Part shown: positions 43,130 to 51,626 of the stretch, piece by piece
Numbering within the stretch: position 1 is the stretch's first letter
Layout of the letters: each line of letters begins with the position of its first letter
From: Verrucomicrobia bacterium UBA6775
Lineage (GTDB): Bacteria > Verrucomicrobiota > Verrucomicrobiia > Limisphaerales > UBA1096
Assembly (NCBI GenBank): GCA_002453165.1
Contig: DKGH01000136.1
Location: forward strand, 1,522 to 57,321
DNA: 55,800 nt
Direction of reading: 5' to 3'
Position numbers and translations under genes: made by a program
The notes under the pieces: model-generated
The model's input: the letters and a program-made list of their open reading frames with translations, nothing else
Told to the model about the DNA's origin: nothing
Databases searched by the model: none

Positions 43130-44218
43130 ATGACTCCACGTGAGGCTTTGGTGGTTTTGAATTTACTCGAGGGAATCGGGCCGATTCGGACCCGCCAACT
43201 GCTCGAGTTTTTCGGGGCGGCAACCAAGGTGCTCGAGGCACCGCTCCCTGCGCTCAGGCGTGTGAAGGGAATCGGGGATGATCTGGCCTCAACCATTCGA
43301 CAGTGGGAAACCACAACCGACCTGACCGGTGAACTGAAACGAGTCGAGGAATTCGGGGCGCGGCTCGTTTTTCAGGAGGACGACGAGTATCCCGAGTTGC
43401 TGCGGGAAATCTACGATCCTCCAATCGTGCTTTACGTGAAAGGCCGGCTGTTGCCGGAGGATCGCAACAGCATCTCGATGGTCGGCGCGCGCCGGACGAC
43501 CCACTACGGCCAGGACACCGCCCGCAAACTCGCGTACCAACTTGCCGGCGCAGGCATCACGGTGGTCAGCGGCGGCGCGCGCGGCATCGACTCCGCCTCG
43601 CATCAGGGCGCCCTCTCGGCCAAGGGCCGAACCCTCGCCGTGCTCGGCACCGGCATCAACATTGTTTACCCGGCGGAAAACGCGGAGCTGTACGAACGCA
43701 TCTCGGAGAACGGCGCCGTGCTTACCCAGTTCCCCTTCAACCGGAAGGGCGACAAGCAGAGCTTCCCAATCCGCAACCGCATCGTTGCCGGGATGACGCT
43801 TGGCACCGTGGTGGTGGAGGCCGACCTGAAAAGCGGCTCGCTGATCACCGCCAATATGGCGGCGGACAACAACCGGCAGGTGTTCGCCGTGCCCGGTCGG
43901 GTGGACTCGCCGCAGAGCCGCGGCTGCCACAACTTGATCCGCGAGGGCGCAGTCCTCTGCGAAAATGCGGATGACATTCTCGCGGAGTTCGAAAATCTGG
44001 CGCTTGGCCAAGCGGACGACTCACCCAACCTGCCCCTGGCTAACCTCACCGAGACGGAGCAAAAGATCCTCGACGTATTGGACGCAACCGAGCAGCCGAT
44101 CGATACGCTCATTGACAGGACCGGCCTCCCGGTGTCGAGCGTCTCTGTGGCGTTGTTGGGATTGGAAATGAAGCGCCTGGCCAAGCAGTTGCCCGGCAAG
44201 CTATTCGCCCGTCGGTAA
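43130..44218 (+). CDS. dprA: DNA-processing protein DprA (Smf)
   Basis: Binds incoming single-stranded DNA and loads RecA during natural transformation. The N-terminal helix-hairpin-helix part (about 1-75) precedes the Rossmann-like core with SMVGARRTTHYGQDTARKLA, VVSGGARGIDSASHQGAL, LGTGINIVYPAEN, FPIRNRIVAGMTLGTVVVEA and SGSLITANMAADNNRQVFAV. The C-terminal winged helix is about 300-360. A palindrome gives LGQA in the linker between domains (44002-44013). Its presence fits, but does not prove, competence. Confidence 0.95.
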   Translation: MTPREALVVLNLLEGIGPIRTRQLLEFFGAATKVLEAPLPALRRVKGIGDDLASTIRQWETTTDLTGELKRVEEFGARLVFQEDDEYPELLREIYDPPIVLYVKGRLLPEDRNSISMVGARRTTHYGQDTARKLAYQLAGAGITVVSGGARGIDSASHQGALSAKGRTLAVLGTGINIVYPAENAELYERISENGAVLTQFPFNRKGDKQSFPIRNRIVAGMTLGTVVVEADLKSGSLITANMAADNNRQVFAVPGRVDSPQSRGCHNLIREGAVLCENADDILAEFENLALGQADDSPNLPLANLTETEQKILDVLDATEQPIDTLIDRTGLPVSSVSVALLGLEMKRLAKQLPGKLFARR

Positions 44219-44227
44219 GCCCGTGGT

Positions 44228-45709
44228 TTACTTGCTGGTTACCCCCACCTTGGCGGCGGTTTCAGCCCACTTGACCGGCTTGTTCGGGAGCAGGCCAAGG
44301 TAAAGCATCGCCGCCACACAGCACCCGAGCACGATGCGAACCGGCAGCCCAATGGTCACCGGCGGTGGAGTCGGTTCATCCGCTTTTCTCCTTCCCCAGA
44401 AAATCGTCCGGACGATCCCAAAGTAATAATAGATGGAAACGACCACGCCAAAAACAGCCACGGCCAGCAGTACAAAAAAGCAGGTGTTACCGAACGCTTC
44501 GGTGGCGACGGACTTGACCAGCAGGAATTTACCGAAAAACCCGGCCAACGGCGGGATGCCGGCCAGCGACACCGCAGCCAGCGTCATCGCGAACGCAAGG
44601 AACGGGGAGCGCTTGCTAAGACCGGAGAGGCAGGAGATGTCTTCGCCCTCACCCTCTTTCGTCAGCAGGTTGATGATCATGAAGGCAGCCATCACCGTGA
44701 ACAGGTAACCGGCAAGATAGTAGAGGATTGCCACGGTGCCCTCCTCCGACTGCGCCACAATGCCCATGAGCAGGTAACCGGCGTTCGCAATTCCGGAGTA
44801 GGCGAGGAGGCGCTTGAGGTTGCGCTGCGGCAGGGCGCAGAGATTTCCGTAAAGGATTGTCAGGGCAGAGATGACCAGCAATACGCTCGTCCATTCCGCC
44901 GTCACTTCCGGAACCGCAGCAACCAAAAGCCGAATCAACAAAACAAAACCGGCCGCCTTGGATCCCACGGCAAGGAAGGCCGTGGTTGGGGTCGGGGCAC
45001 CCTGATACACGTCCGGCGCCCAGACCTGAAACGGAAAGGCGGATATCTTGAACGCCAACCCGGCAAACAGGAACAGCATGCCGAAAAGAAACACCTTGCT
45101 CTGGATCAACTCGGACTGCTGCGCGTGCAAATCGTCGAACTGCAGGCTGCCCGCCACGCCGAACACCAGCGCGATTCCGTAAATCATGAACGCCGACGAG
45201 ACCGCTCCGAGAATCAGGTACTTCACCCCTGCTTCAAGTGAGTGGAGTCGGTGCCGCTGAAAACTAACAAGGATATAAAACGTGATCGTGATCAACTCGA
45301 TCGACACGAAAAGCATGCTGAAATCATTGGCCGACGCGGCGAACATCATTCCCGACAGGGCGAAAACGATGAACGAATAATACTCGGCCATGCCGGAGCG
45401 CAATCGCTCGGAAAAATCGACGGCGAACACGAGCACGAAAATTCCCGCGATCAAAAAGAAGCGTTTAAAAAACAGCGCCAGGCCGTCGACCTTGTAGCGC
45501 GAATTGAAAAACGCCTCGGTACTTTCGTTGACGAGCGCCGTGTATCCATCACGGAAACTGAGTAGGAACACCACGAACAAGCCAGCCGCGGACAGGTAAC
45601 CCAACAGGCGTCGACGCGACGGCGCCATGGCGAGGTCAGCAATCAGCACCAGCAGGCCAAGCGCCACCACCATCATTTCCAGTTGGACAAATTTTAGTTG
45701 ATCGCCCAT
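44228..45709 (-). CDS. nuoN: NADH-quinone oxidoreductase subunit N
   Basis: Antiporter-like proton-pumping subunit of complex I in the inner membrane. Fourteen or so hydrophobic helices; family regions include FVSIELITITFYILVSFQRH, KYLILGAVSSAFMIYGIALV (catalytic Lys region) and ISAFPFQVWAPDVYQGAPTP. 493 residues. Last gene of the nuo run, 4 bases after nuoM. Confidence 0.95.
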   Translation of the reverse strand: MGDQLKFVQLEMMVVALGLLVLIADLAMAPSRRRLLGYLSAAGLFVVFLLSFRDGYTALVNESTEAFFNSRYKVDGLALFFKRFFLIAGIFVLVFAVDFSERLRSGMAEYYSFIVFALSGMMFAASANDFSMLFVSIELITITFYILVSFQRHRLHSLEAGVKYLILGAVSSAFMIYGIALVFGVAGSLQFDDLHAQQSELIQSKVFLFGMLFLFAGLAFKISAFPFQVWAPDVYQGAPTPTTAFLAVGSKAAGFVLLIRLLVAAVPEVTAEWTSVLLVISALTILYGNLCALPQRNLKRLLAYSGIANAGYLLMGIVAQSEEGTVAILYYLAGYLFTVMAAFMIINLLTKEGEGEDISCLSGLSKRSPFLAFAMTLAAVSLAGIPPLAGFFGKFLLVKSVATEAFGNTCFFVLLAVAVFGVVVSIYYYFGIVRTIFWGRRKADEPTPPPVTIGLPVRIVLGCCVAAMLYLGLLPNKPVKWAETAAKVGVTSK

Positions 45710-45713
45710 GCCG

Positions 45714-47228
45714 CTATCTCCTCACAACCTCCACTTTTTCCGGCGCAGCGCCTTCCGGCTTGGCCAAGCGCACGATTTTTTCCACCTCGCCATTGATGCG
45801 CTTGGTTAACAGGTTCGGTGCAAAACCGAACACCAGCAACATCGCCAAAAGCAGGCCAAACGCTGTCGCCACCAACGGCTTGGCATCGGACGCGTTGTCC
45901 CAATCGTCGCCCTGTGGACCGTGTAAAATATTTCGGATAGCCCGCAGCATGTAGAGGCCGCCAATGACCAGCGCACTCCACGCGGCGATCACGGTGATGG
46001 TCTGAAAACCAGCCGACCACGCTGCAAAAAAGATGGTGATCTCTCCGGCAAAGTTGGCAAAACCCGGTAGACCGCATCCGGCCATCATCGCCATCAGCAA
46101 CGCCGTCCCGGCCAAGGGCATCTTGCGCAACAGACCGCCCATCCGTGTCATATCGAGTGATCGGTGTTGCTGATAGAGGTGGCCGCTCAAGCCAAACGCA
46201 AGTGCCGCAAGCAACCCGTGGGCGATCATCACCAGCACCGCGCCGGTCAACCCGATGACGTTAAGGCTGGCGATACCCAAAAAGATGAAGCCCATGTGCG
46301 CCACACTCGAGTTACCGATCAGCAGGTTCAAATCCTTTTGCCGTACAGCAACCAAGCCACAAAACAGGAGGTTGGCCAAGGCCAACCAAGCCATCACCTC
46401 GAGCCAGCCTTGCGCCCCGACCGGTGCCATCGGGATCGCCACGCGGATGAGTCCGTACAAACCGAATTTTTTCAGCACCCCGGCGTGCAGCATGGCGGTG
46501 GCCGTGGGTGCGGCACCGTAACCGAGCGGTGCCCATGTGTGAAACGGCCAAAGTGAAACGAGAATACCAAAACCAAACATCAGCAGCGGAAAAATCCACT
46601 GTTGCGCGGATTCCGTGATCGGTTTCTCCTCCACCGCTTTCATCAAATCCGGAATACTGAATGATTCTGCACCGGTTTGCACGTAGACGCCAATCAAGCC
46701 GATCAACGCCAGCAGCGCCCCGAAGCTCAAATAAAGCGTTATTTTGTAGGTGGCGTAATTCCGGTTCTGCCCCCTGCCCCACACTCCGATCATGATAAAG
46801 GTCGGCACAAGCGCCAGCTCGTGGAAAAAGTAAAAGAAAAACAAATCCATCGAGGCGAACGCACCGAGGATACCGCAGATCATGAGATTGAGCAGAAAGT
46901 AAAATTCCTTGATACGATGCGTGACATCACCCGCACAACAAACCGCCGCAAACGCCACCACGGCTCCCATGAAAATGATCCCGATGTTGATGCCATCCGC
47001 CGCCAGGTAAAATTTCAAACCAAGGCTCTCCACCCAGGTCCATTCAGTTACAAACTGCAAACCACCATTTGGATCGAACGAACAAAAAGCAATTAGTGAG
47101 AGCAGAGCCGTCAACCACGATGCGCCAAGTGTGACACCTCGGATGGCACCGATCCGGTCGCCGGGAATGACCCCAACCACCAGACCCGCTAATAGCGGCA
47201 GCATCACTATGAAAAACAGGTAGTCCAT
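45714..47228 (-). CDS. nuoM: NADH-quinone oxidoreductase subunit M
   Basis: Second antiporter-like subunit. Motifs are FFFYFFHELALVPTFIMIG with the key Glu, KITLYLSFGALLALIGLIGV with the Lys, and VSLWPFHTWAPLGYGAAPTA with the His-containing helix. 504 residues, about 14 helices. The C-terminal end includes RLAKPEG, written by a palindrome at 45758-45769. Confidence 0.96.
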   Translation of the reverse strand: MDYLFFIVMLPLLAGLVVGVIPGDRIGAIRGVTLGASWLTALLSLIAFCSFDPNGGLQFVTEWTWVESLGLKFYLAADGINIGIIFMGAVVAFAAVCCAGDVTHRIKEFYFLLNLMICGILGAFASMDLFFFYFFHELALVPTFIMIGVWGRGQNRNYATYKITLYLSFGALLALIGLIGVYVQTGAESFSIPDLMKAVEEKPITESAQQWIFPLLMFGFGILVSLWPFHTWAPLGYGAAPTATAMLHAGVLKKFGLYGLIRVAIPMAPVGAQGWLEVMAWLALANLLFCGLVAVRQKDLNLLIGNSSVAHMGFIFLGIASLNVIGLTGAVLVMIAHGLLAALAFGLSGHLYQQHRSLDMTRMGGLLRKMPLAGTALLMAMMAGCGLPGFANFAGEITIFFAAWSAGFQTITVIAAWSALVIGGLYMLRAIRNILHGPQGDDWDNASDAKPLVATAFGLLLAMLLVFGFAPNLLTKRINGEVEKIVRLAKPEGAAPEKVEVVRR

Positions 47229-47229
47229 T

Positions 47230-49047
47230 CTAACTCAACGCAAACACCAATACCGCAGCCAAGCCGGCGGCAAACCAGAAGGCGTACGTCTGCAGGTTGC
47301 CGGTCTGGGCCAGGCGCAACACACGCCCAGCAAACTCGGTCGAGCCGTGCGCGCCACGAACCAGCAGCCCGGCGATGATCCATCGGTCAATGATGTCGGC
47401 CAGCTTGGCCAAGCGCTCCTGCACCTTGTCGATGAACCATTGATAAATTTCATCGAACCAAAACCGGGCCTTCATCGCTCTGGCAATAAAACCAAGCCTG
47501 ACCGGCAACGGATCGTCGGTTGCATTTCGATAAATCGAGTTGGCCAACAGAGCACCGAACACCACCGCGATCAACGAGGCGAACAGGATCAACGGATCCG
47601 GCGCGTGCATATTGAAGTAACCGGCGACCACCGACGGCACAGCGAGGATCAACAGCGGCAAGGTCATCACGACCGGACTTTCCTTCGCGTGCTCCGCGTG
47701 TTTCGAGCGCGGCTCGCCGCAAAACGCGACAAGGAACAATCGGGTCATGTAAAACGTCGTCAGCACGGCCACCGCGACTGCGATCAAAAACAACGGCATA
47801 CTCTCCTTGTACGCCACTGTGAGGATCGCTTCCTTGCTGAAAAAACCACTGAACAACGGCACCCCGCACAGCGCCAGTGTACCGATTAAAAAAGTCCAGT
47901 ATGTCCTCGGCATCCGCCTGCGCAGACCGCCCATTTTCCAGATATCCTGTTCATGGTGGCAGGCGTAGATCACCGACCCGGCCCCGAGAAACAGCATCGC
48001 CTTGAAAAAGGCGTGGGTCGTCAGGTGAAACATTGCTGCATCAGTTCCGGCGACATTGGTGATTTTATAATAGTCGCTATTAGTCTCTCCGCCCAACCCC
48101 ACCACCATCACCATGTAGCCCAGTTGCGAAAGCGTTGAGTAGGCGAGGATCCGTTTGATGTCATCCTGCTGAACCGCCATGAGAGCGGCCATAAGAGAGG
48201 TGATGCCACCGATCCATGCAATCGCCTCCATCGCCCATGTGCCCTCAATCAGGAAAAACACACGGCACAACATATACACGCCAGCCGCAACCATCGTCGC
48301 CGCGTGAATGAGTGCGCTAACCGGGGTCGGGCCCTCCATCGCGTCCGGCAGCCAGACGTGAAGAGGTGCCTGCGCGGACTTGCCTATCGCACCACAGAAA
48401 ATCAGAAAACCGGCCAAGCCACAAAGTACCGTCGCCTTCTCCTTTTCCAGAACATCAAAACTAACCGAACCGAACGCCGCCCACACCATGAGGATACCCA
48501 GCAGAAAACCGAAATCCCCGACGCGGTTCGTCATGAACGCCTTTTTCGCCGCATCGGCTGCGCTTGGTTTATCAAACCAAAAGCCGATCAACAGGTAACT
48601 CGAAACGCCGACCAACTCCCAAAAGATGAACATCATCACGAAGTTGTCGGCCAACACGATGCCGAGCATCGAAAAAATGAACAAACTCAGGAAAGCAAAA
48701 TAACGGGAGAAGTCGCGATCCTCCTTCATATAGCCAAGCGAGAAAATGTGAATCAGGCTGCCAACGCCGGTCACAACGCAGAGCATGAGTTTGCTCAACC
48801 CATCGATCTTCAAACCGATGTCCACACTTAGTCCATCTAACCGCAGCCAACTGACCTTAGGACTTGGACCTTGCCCATCTGGGAACTCCGAGCCGTTGGC
48901 CACCATAACAAATGTCAGGATAAATGACCCCACAACTGCTGCGATGGATATGCCCGCGCTGATCGGTTTAGAGCGGAACGCACCAATACCGATCGTCACA
49001 GCTGAAATCAGCGGCAGCAAGAAGATGAGCCATGCAGCGAGTTCCAT
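47230..49047 (-). CDS. nuoL: NADH-quinone oxidoreductase subunit L
   Basis: Distal antiporter-like subunit carrying the long lateral helix that runs along the membrane arm. Key parts: FVMMFIFWELVGVSSYLLIG, KAFMTNRVGDFGFLLGILMV, QAPLHVWLPDAMEGPTPVSA and STLSQLGYMVMVVGLGG. 605 residues. The C-terminal lateral-helix region holds ERLAKLADI from a palindrome at 47403-47414. One-base gap to nuoK and to nuoM. Confidence 0.96.
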   Translation of the reverse strand: MELAAWLIFLLPLISAVTIGIGAFRSKPISAGISIAAVVGSFILTFVMVANGSEFPDGQGPSPKVSWLRLDGLSVDIGLKIDGLSKLMLCVVTGVGSLIHIFSLGYMKEDRDFSRYFAFLSLFIFSMLGIVLADNFVMMFIFWELVGVSSYLLIGFWFDKPSAADAAKKAFMTNRVGDFGFLLGILMVWAAFGSVSFDVLEKEKATVLCGLAGFLIFCGAIGKSAQAPLHVWLPDAMEGPTPVSALIHAATMVAAGVYMLCRVFFLIEGTWAMEAIAWIGGITSLMAALMAVQQDDIKRILAYSTLSQLGYMVMVVGLGGETNSDYYKITNVAGTDAAMFHLTTHAFFKAMLFLGAGSVIYACHHEQDIWKMGGLRRRMPRTYWTFLIGTLALCGVPLFSGFFSKEAILTVAYKESMPLFLIAVAVAVLTTFYMTRLFLVAFCGEPRSKHAEHAKESPVVMTLPLLILAVPSVVAGYFNMHAPDPLILFASLIAVVFGALLANSIYRNATDDPLPVRLGFIARAMKARFWFDEIYQWFIDKVQERLAKLADIIDRWIIAGLLVRGAHGSTEFAGRVLRLAQTGNLQTYAFWFAAGLAAVLVFALS

Positions 49048-49048
49048 C

Positions 49049-49357
49049 TTAAAGTTTCATCGTCGCCAAATCCTCCACCTCGGCGGTTTGGCGTTTTCGG
49101 TACAGGGCTACGATCAGCGCAAGACCAACTGCCACCTCGGCAGCAGCCACGGTGATGATGAAAAACACCATAACCTGCCCGTCCAATTTTCCGTAGAATC
49201 GCGACATGGCAACCAGCGCCACATTCGCACTATTGAGCATCAACTCGAGCGACATGTAGATGATCAACAGGTTACGCCTCACGATCACACCCAACAGGCC
49301 GATCGAGAACAATGCCCCACTTACCAACAGGTAATGACTCAAGGTGGGTTCCATCAT
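49049..49357 (-). CDS. nuoK: NADH-quinone oxidoreductase subunit K
   Basis: Three-helix membrane subunit with the two buried glutamates: NLLIIYMSLELMLNSANVAL and AAAEVAVGLALIVALYRKR. 102 residues, standard. Its start overlaps the nuoJ stop by 4 bases, implying coupled translation. Confidence 0.96.
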   Translation of the reverse strand: MMEPTLSHYLLVSGALFSIGLLGVIVRRNLLIIYMSLELMLNSANVALVAMSRFYGKLDGQVMVFFIITVAAAEVAVGLALIVALYRKRQTAEVEDLATMKL

Positions 49358-49866
49358 CGCAGTTCCTTTTTACTCAACAGAATTGCCCCGATCATTGCAA
49401 CTAACAACAAGATCGAGACAATCTCGAACGGCAGTATAAATCCGTTATCTTTACTGAATAGCCCTCTGGCAAGCGCTTCCGTACTACCAACAACTACTTC
49501 ATCAACGGCTTCGACATCTTCATAGGTAGCCTCGACCGAACTCTTATAGACTCCAAACAAAGCCCCCACAGCAACAAAGCCCATCACGAGGCTAACAATC
49601 CGTAGCTTCCGCCGGGCTGTTTCCTGAACGTCCAGCAGCATGATGACAAACAGGAACAGAACCATCACCGCCCCGGCGTAAACTAGGATCTGCACAGCAG
49701 CGAGGAAATACGCATTCAGCAGCACAAATAGCCCGGAAATAGAGATCATCGTAGTAACGAGAAACATCGCGCTCGTCACCGGGCTTCTGCTCAAAGGGTT
49801 CACCACAACTAAGAGCGCGCTCAGCACGGCCAGCACAGCGAAGATGTTGAACAAAATGGATTCCAT
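49354..49866 (-). CDS. nuoJ: NADH-quinone oxidoreductase subunit J
   Basis: Five-helix membrane subunit next to NuoK; its third helix bends during turnover. LNAYFLAAVQILVYAGAVMV and LFLFVIMLLDV are the conserved part. 170 residues with an acidic loop between the fourth and fifth helices. Confidence 0.95.
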   Translation of the reverse strand: MESILFNIFAVLAVLSALLVVVNPLSRSPVTSAMFLVTTMISISGLFVLLNAYFLAAVQILVYAGAVMVLFLFVIMLLDVQETARRKLRIVSLVMGFVAVGALFGVYKSSVEATYEDVEAVDEVVVGSTEALARGLFSKDNGFILPFEIVSILLLVAMIGAILLSKKELR

Positions 49867-49871
49867 TTTCT

Positions 49872-50486
49872 CTAGTGAAACTCAGCTTGGTTTTTAGCGT
49901 CCTGAGTTTTCTTTTCCCACTTTTTGATGCCCTCATCAACACCCTCCTGAACATGGTGATTGTAGGCACGTTGATCCAATCCACCTAGCGAGAGTAATTT
50001 CTCCTTGTCGTAAATTAACTCCTCACGATTCTCCCCAGTGATAACATAATCCTTGAGTAAAAAAATTGCCTCCTCTGGGCAAACTTCTTGGCAAAAACCA
50101 CAATAAATGCAACGGAGCATATTGATATCAAATGCTTCGGGCATTTTTTCCGCCCCCTCCCGATCAACATCACCGTCTCTTCCAGGCGGCGTAATTCGAA
50201 TGGCCTTAGGAGGACAGACAAATTCGCATAGCTGACAAGAGACACACTTCGTACTGTTGTCGACATCCTTTACCAAATAAGGCGCGCCGCGATATCCGGT
50301 TGGCACAGGCCATTTTTCCTCCGGATACTGCATCGTCGTCTTGGCGGCAAAATTAGACTGTTTGTCCGCGTAAACCTCAGATCGTTTCCATGAAAAAAAG
50401 TGCCGCATCGTTACCTTAAACCCGTTCAGTATCGAAGGGATATAGAGACGCTCAAGCCAGCTTAGTTTTGCACGTTTTACTTTCAT
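49872..50486 (-). CDS. nuoI: NADH-quinone oxidoreductase subunit I
   Basis: Carries the N6a and N6b [4Fe-4S] clusters on the path to quinone. Two ferredoxin motifs: CVSCQLCEFVCPPKAI and CIYCGFCQEVCPEEAIF. An amphipathic N-terminus (about 1-30) anchors it to the membrane. 204 residues with a C-terminal extension beyond the second cluster. Confidence 0.96.
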   Translation of the reverse strand: MKVKRAKLSWLERLYIPSILNGFKVTMRHFFSWKRSEVYADKQSNFAAKTTMQYPEEKWPVPTGYRGAPYLVKDVDNSTKCVSCQLCEFVCPPKAIRITPPGRDGDVDREGAEKMPEAFDINMLRCIYCGFCQEVCPEEAIFLLKDYVITGENREELIYDKEKLLSLGGLDQRAYNHHVQEGVDEGIKKWEKKTQDAKNQAEFH

Positions 50487-50495
50487 TTACGACCT

Positions 50496-51626
50496 CTACG
50501 CTGCCGCCCAAAGCACAATGGCGGTCAGGATAATGTTTGCCAGGCTTACCGGCAGGAACCGTTTCCAGCCGATATTCATCAACTGATCATACCTAAAACG
50601 CGGCAACATCCATCGTACCCAGATCATTAGACCAAGAAAAACAGCGATTTTGCCTATAAAAACGAGGATGTGAATAATTCCCTGAACAAGCCCTTGAGCT
50701 GGAGTATTAAAATATTCTCCAAATGGTAGAGTCCAACCTCCACAAAACAGTACAACCATCAGAGCAGATCCAGCTATCATAGCAGCATATTCACCCATAA
50801 AAAAAAGGGCGAATCTCATTGAGCTGTATTCCGTGTTGTATCCTGAAACCAATTCAGTTTCAGACTCCGGAAGGTCAAACGGAAGGCGATTGGTCTCTGC
50901 GAAAATTGAAATAAGAAAAATCCAAAAGGCAATAGGCTGTTTAAAAATCAACCAGCTAAATAGGCTGTCACTCTGATAAGCAACCACACTGGAAAGATTC
51001 AACAACCCTGTGCCCTCAAGGTATGCCTTCCAGTCTGACGTTAATCCATCACGCCAAGCTGGATCCGCAGCAAGCATAAAAACAGGAACTACCGACATGC
51101 CCATCGCAATCTCATATGAAATCATCTGAGCACTAGACCGAATCCCACCCAGAAAAGGATATTTAGAATTTGCTGAATAGCCAGCTAATACAATGCCGTA
51201 AACACCCAACGAAACTATACCGAAAGTAAAAAGTATACCTACGTTCAAATCGGCGATTACCATTTTCTGCATCCCCAGCATAGAACCAAACGGGATCACA
51301 GCAAAGACGATGAACGACGGAGTCATCGATACAGCAGGTGCCATCCAGTAATAAATTCGCTTCACATGACCCGGTGTGAAATCTTCCTTCAAAAACGACT
51401 TTAGACCATCAGCCAAAGGTTGACCCAGACCTAGCAACTTTATATTTGTGAATGGGATTCCTACCCGGTTCGGCCCGACTCGATCCTGAATAAACGCAGA
51501 AATACGCCGCTCCGCAACCACCGAATAAGCCACCATAGGCATCACCACCGCGAACACACCCAGCACCTTGATGGCCACGATCAGCCACGGGTGGTTGGTC
51601 AGCAGTTCTGTGATAAACTCCGGCAT
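50496..51626 (-). CDS. nuoH: NADH-quinone oxidoreductase subunit H
   Basis: Eight-helix membrane subunit forming the quinone entry site. ERRISAFIQDRVGPNRVG, GLKSFLKEDFTP, the acidic loop ETNRLPFDLPESETELVSGY and MRFALFFMGEYAAMIAGSA are all conserved. 376 residues. ATG 51626 overlaps the nuoG stop (TAATG), and the residues upstream in frame are nuoG shadow. Confidence 0.95.
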   Translation of the reverse strand: MPEFITELLTNHPWLIVAIKVLGVFAVVMPMVAYSVVAERRISAFIQDRVGPNRVGIPFTNIKLLGLGQPLADGLKSFLKEDFTPGHVKRIYYWMAPAVSMTPSFIVFAVIPFGSMLGMQKMVIADLNVGILFTFGIVSLGVYGIVLAGYSANSKYPFLGGIRSSAQMISYEIAMGMSVVPVFMLAADPAWRDGLTSDWKAYLEGTGLLNLSSVVAYQSDSLFSWLIFKQPIAFWIFLISIFAETNRLPFDLPESETELVSGYNTEYSSMRFALFFMGEYAAMIAGSALMVVLFCGGWTLPFGEYFNTPAQGLVQGIIHILVFIGKIAVFLGLMIWVRWMLPRFRYDQLMNIGWKRFLPVSLANIILTAIVLWAAA

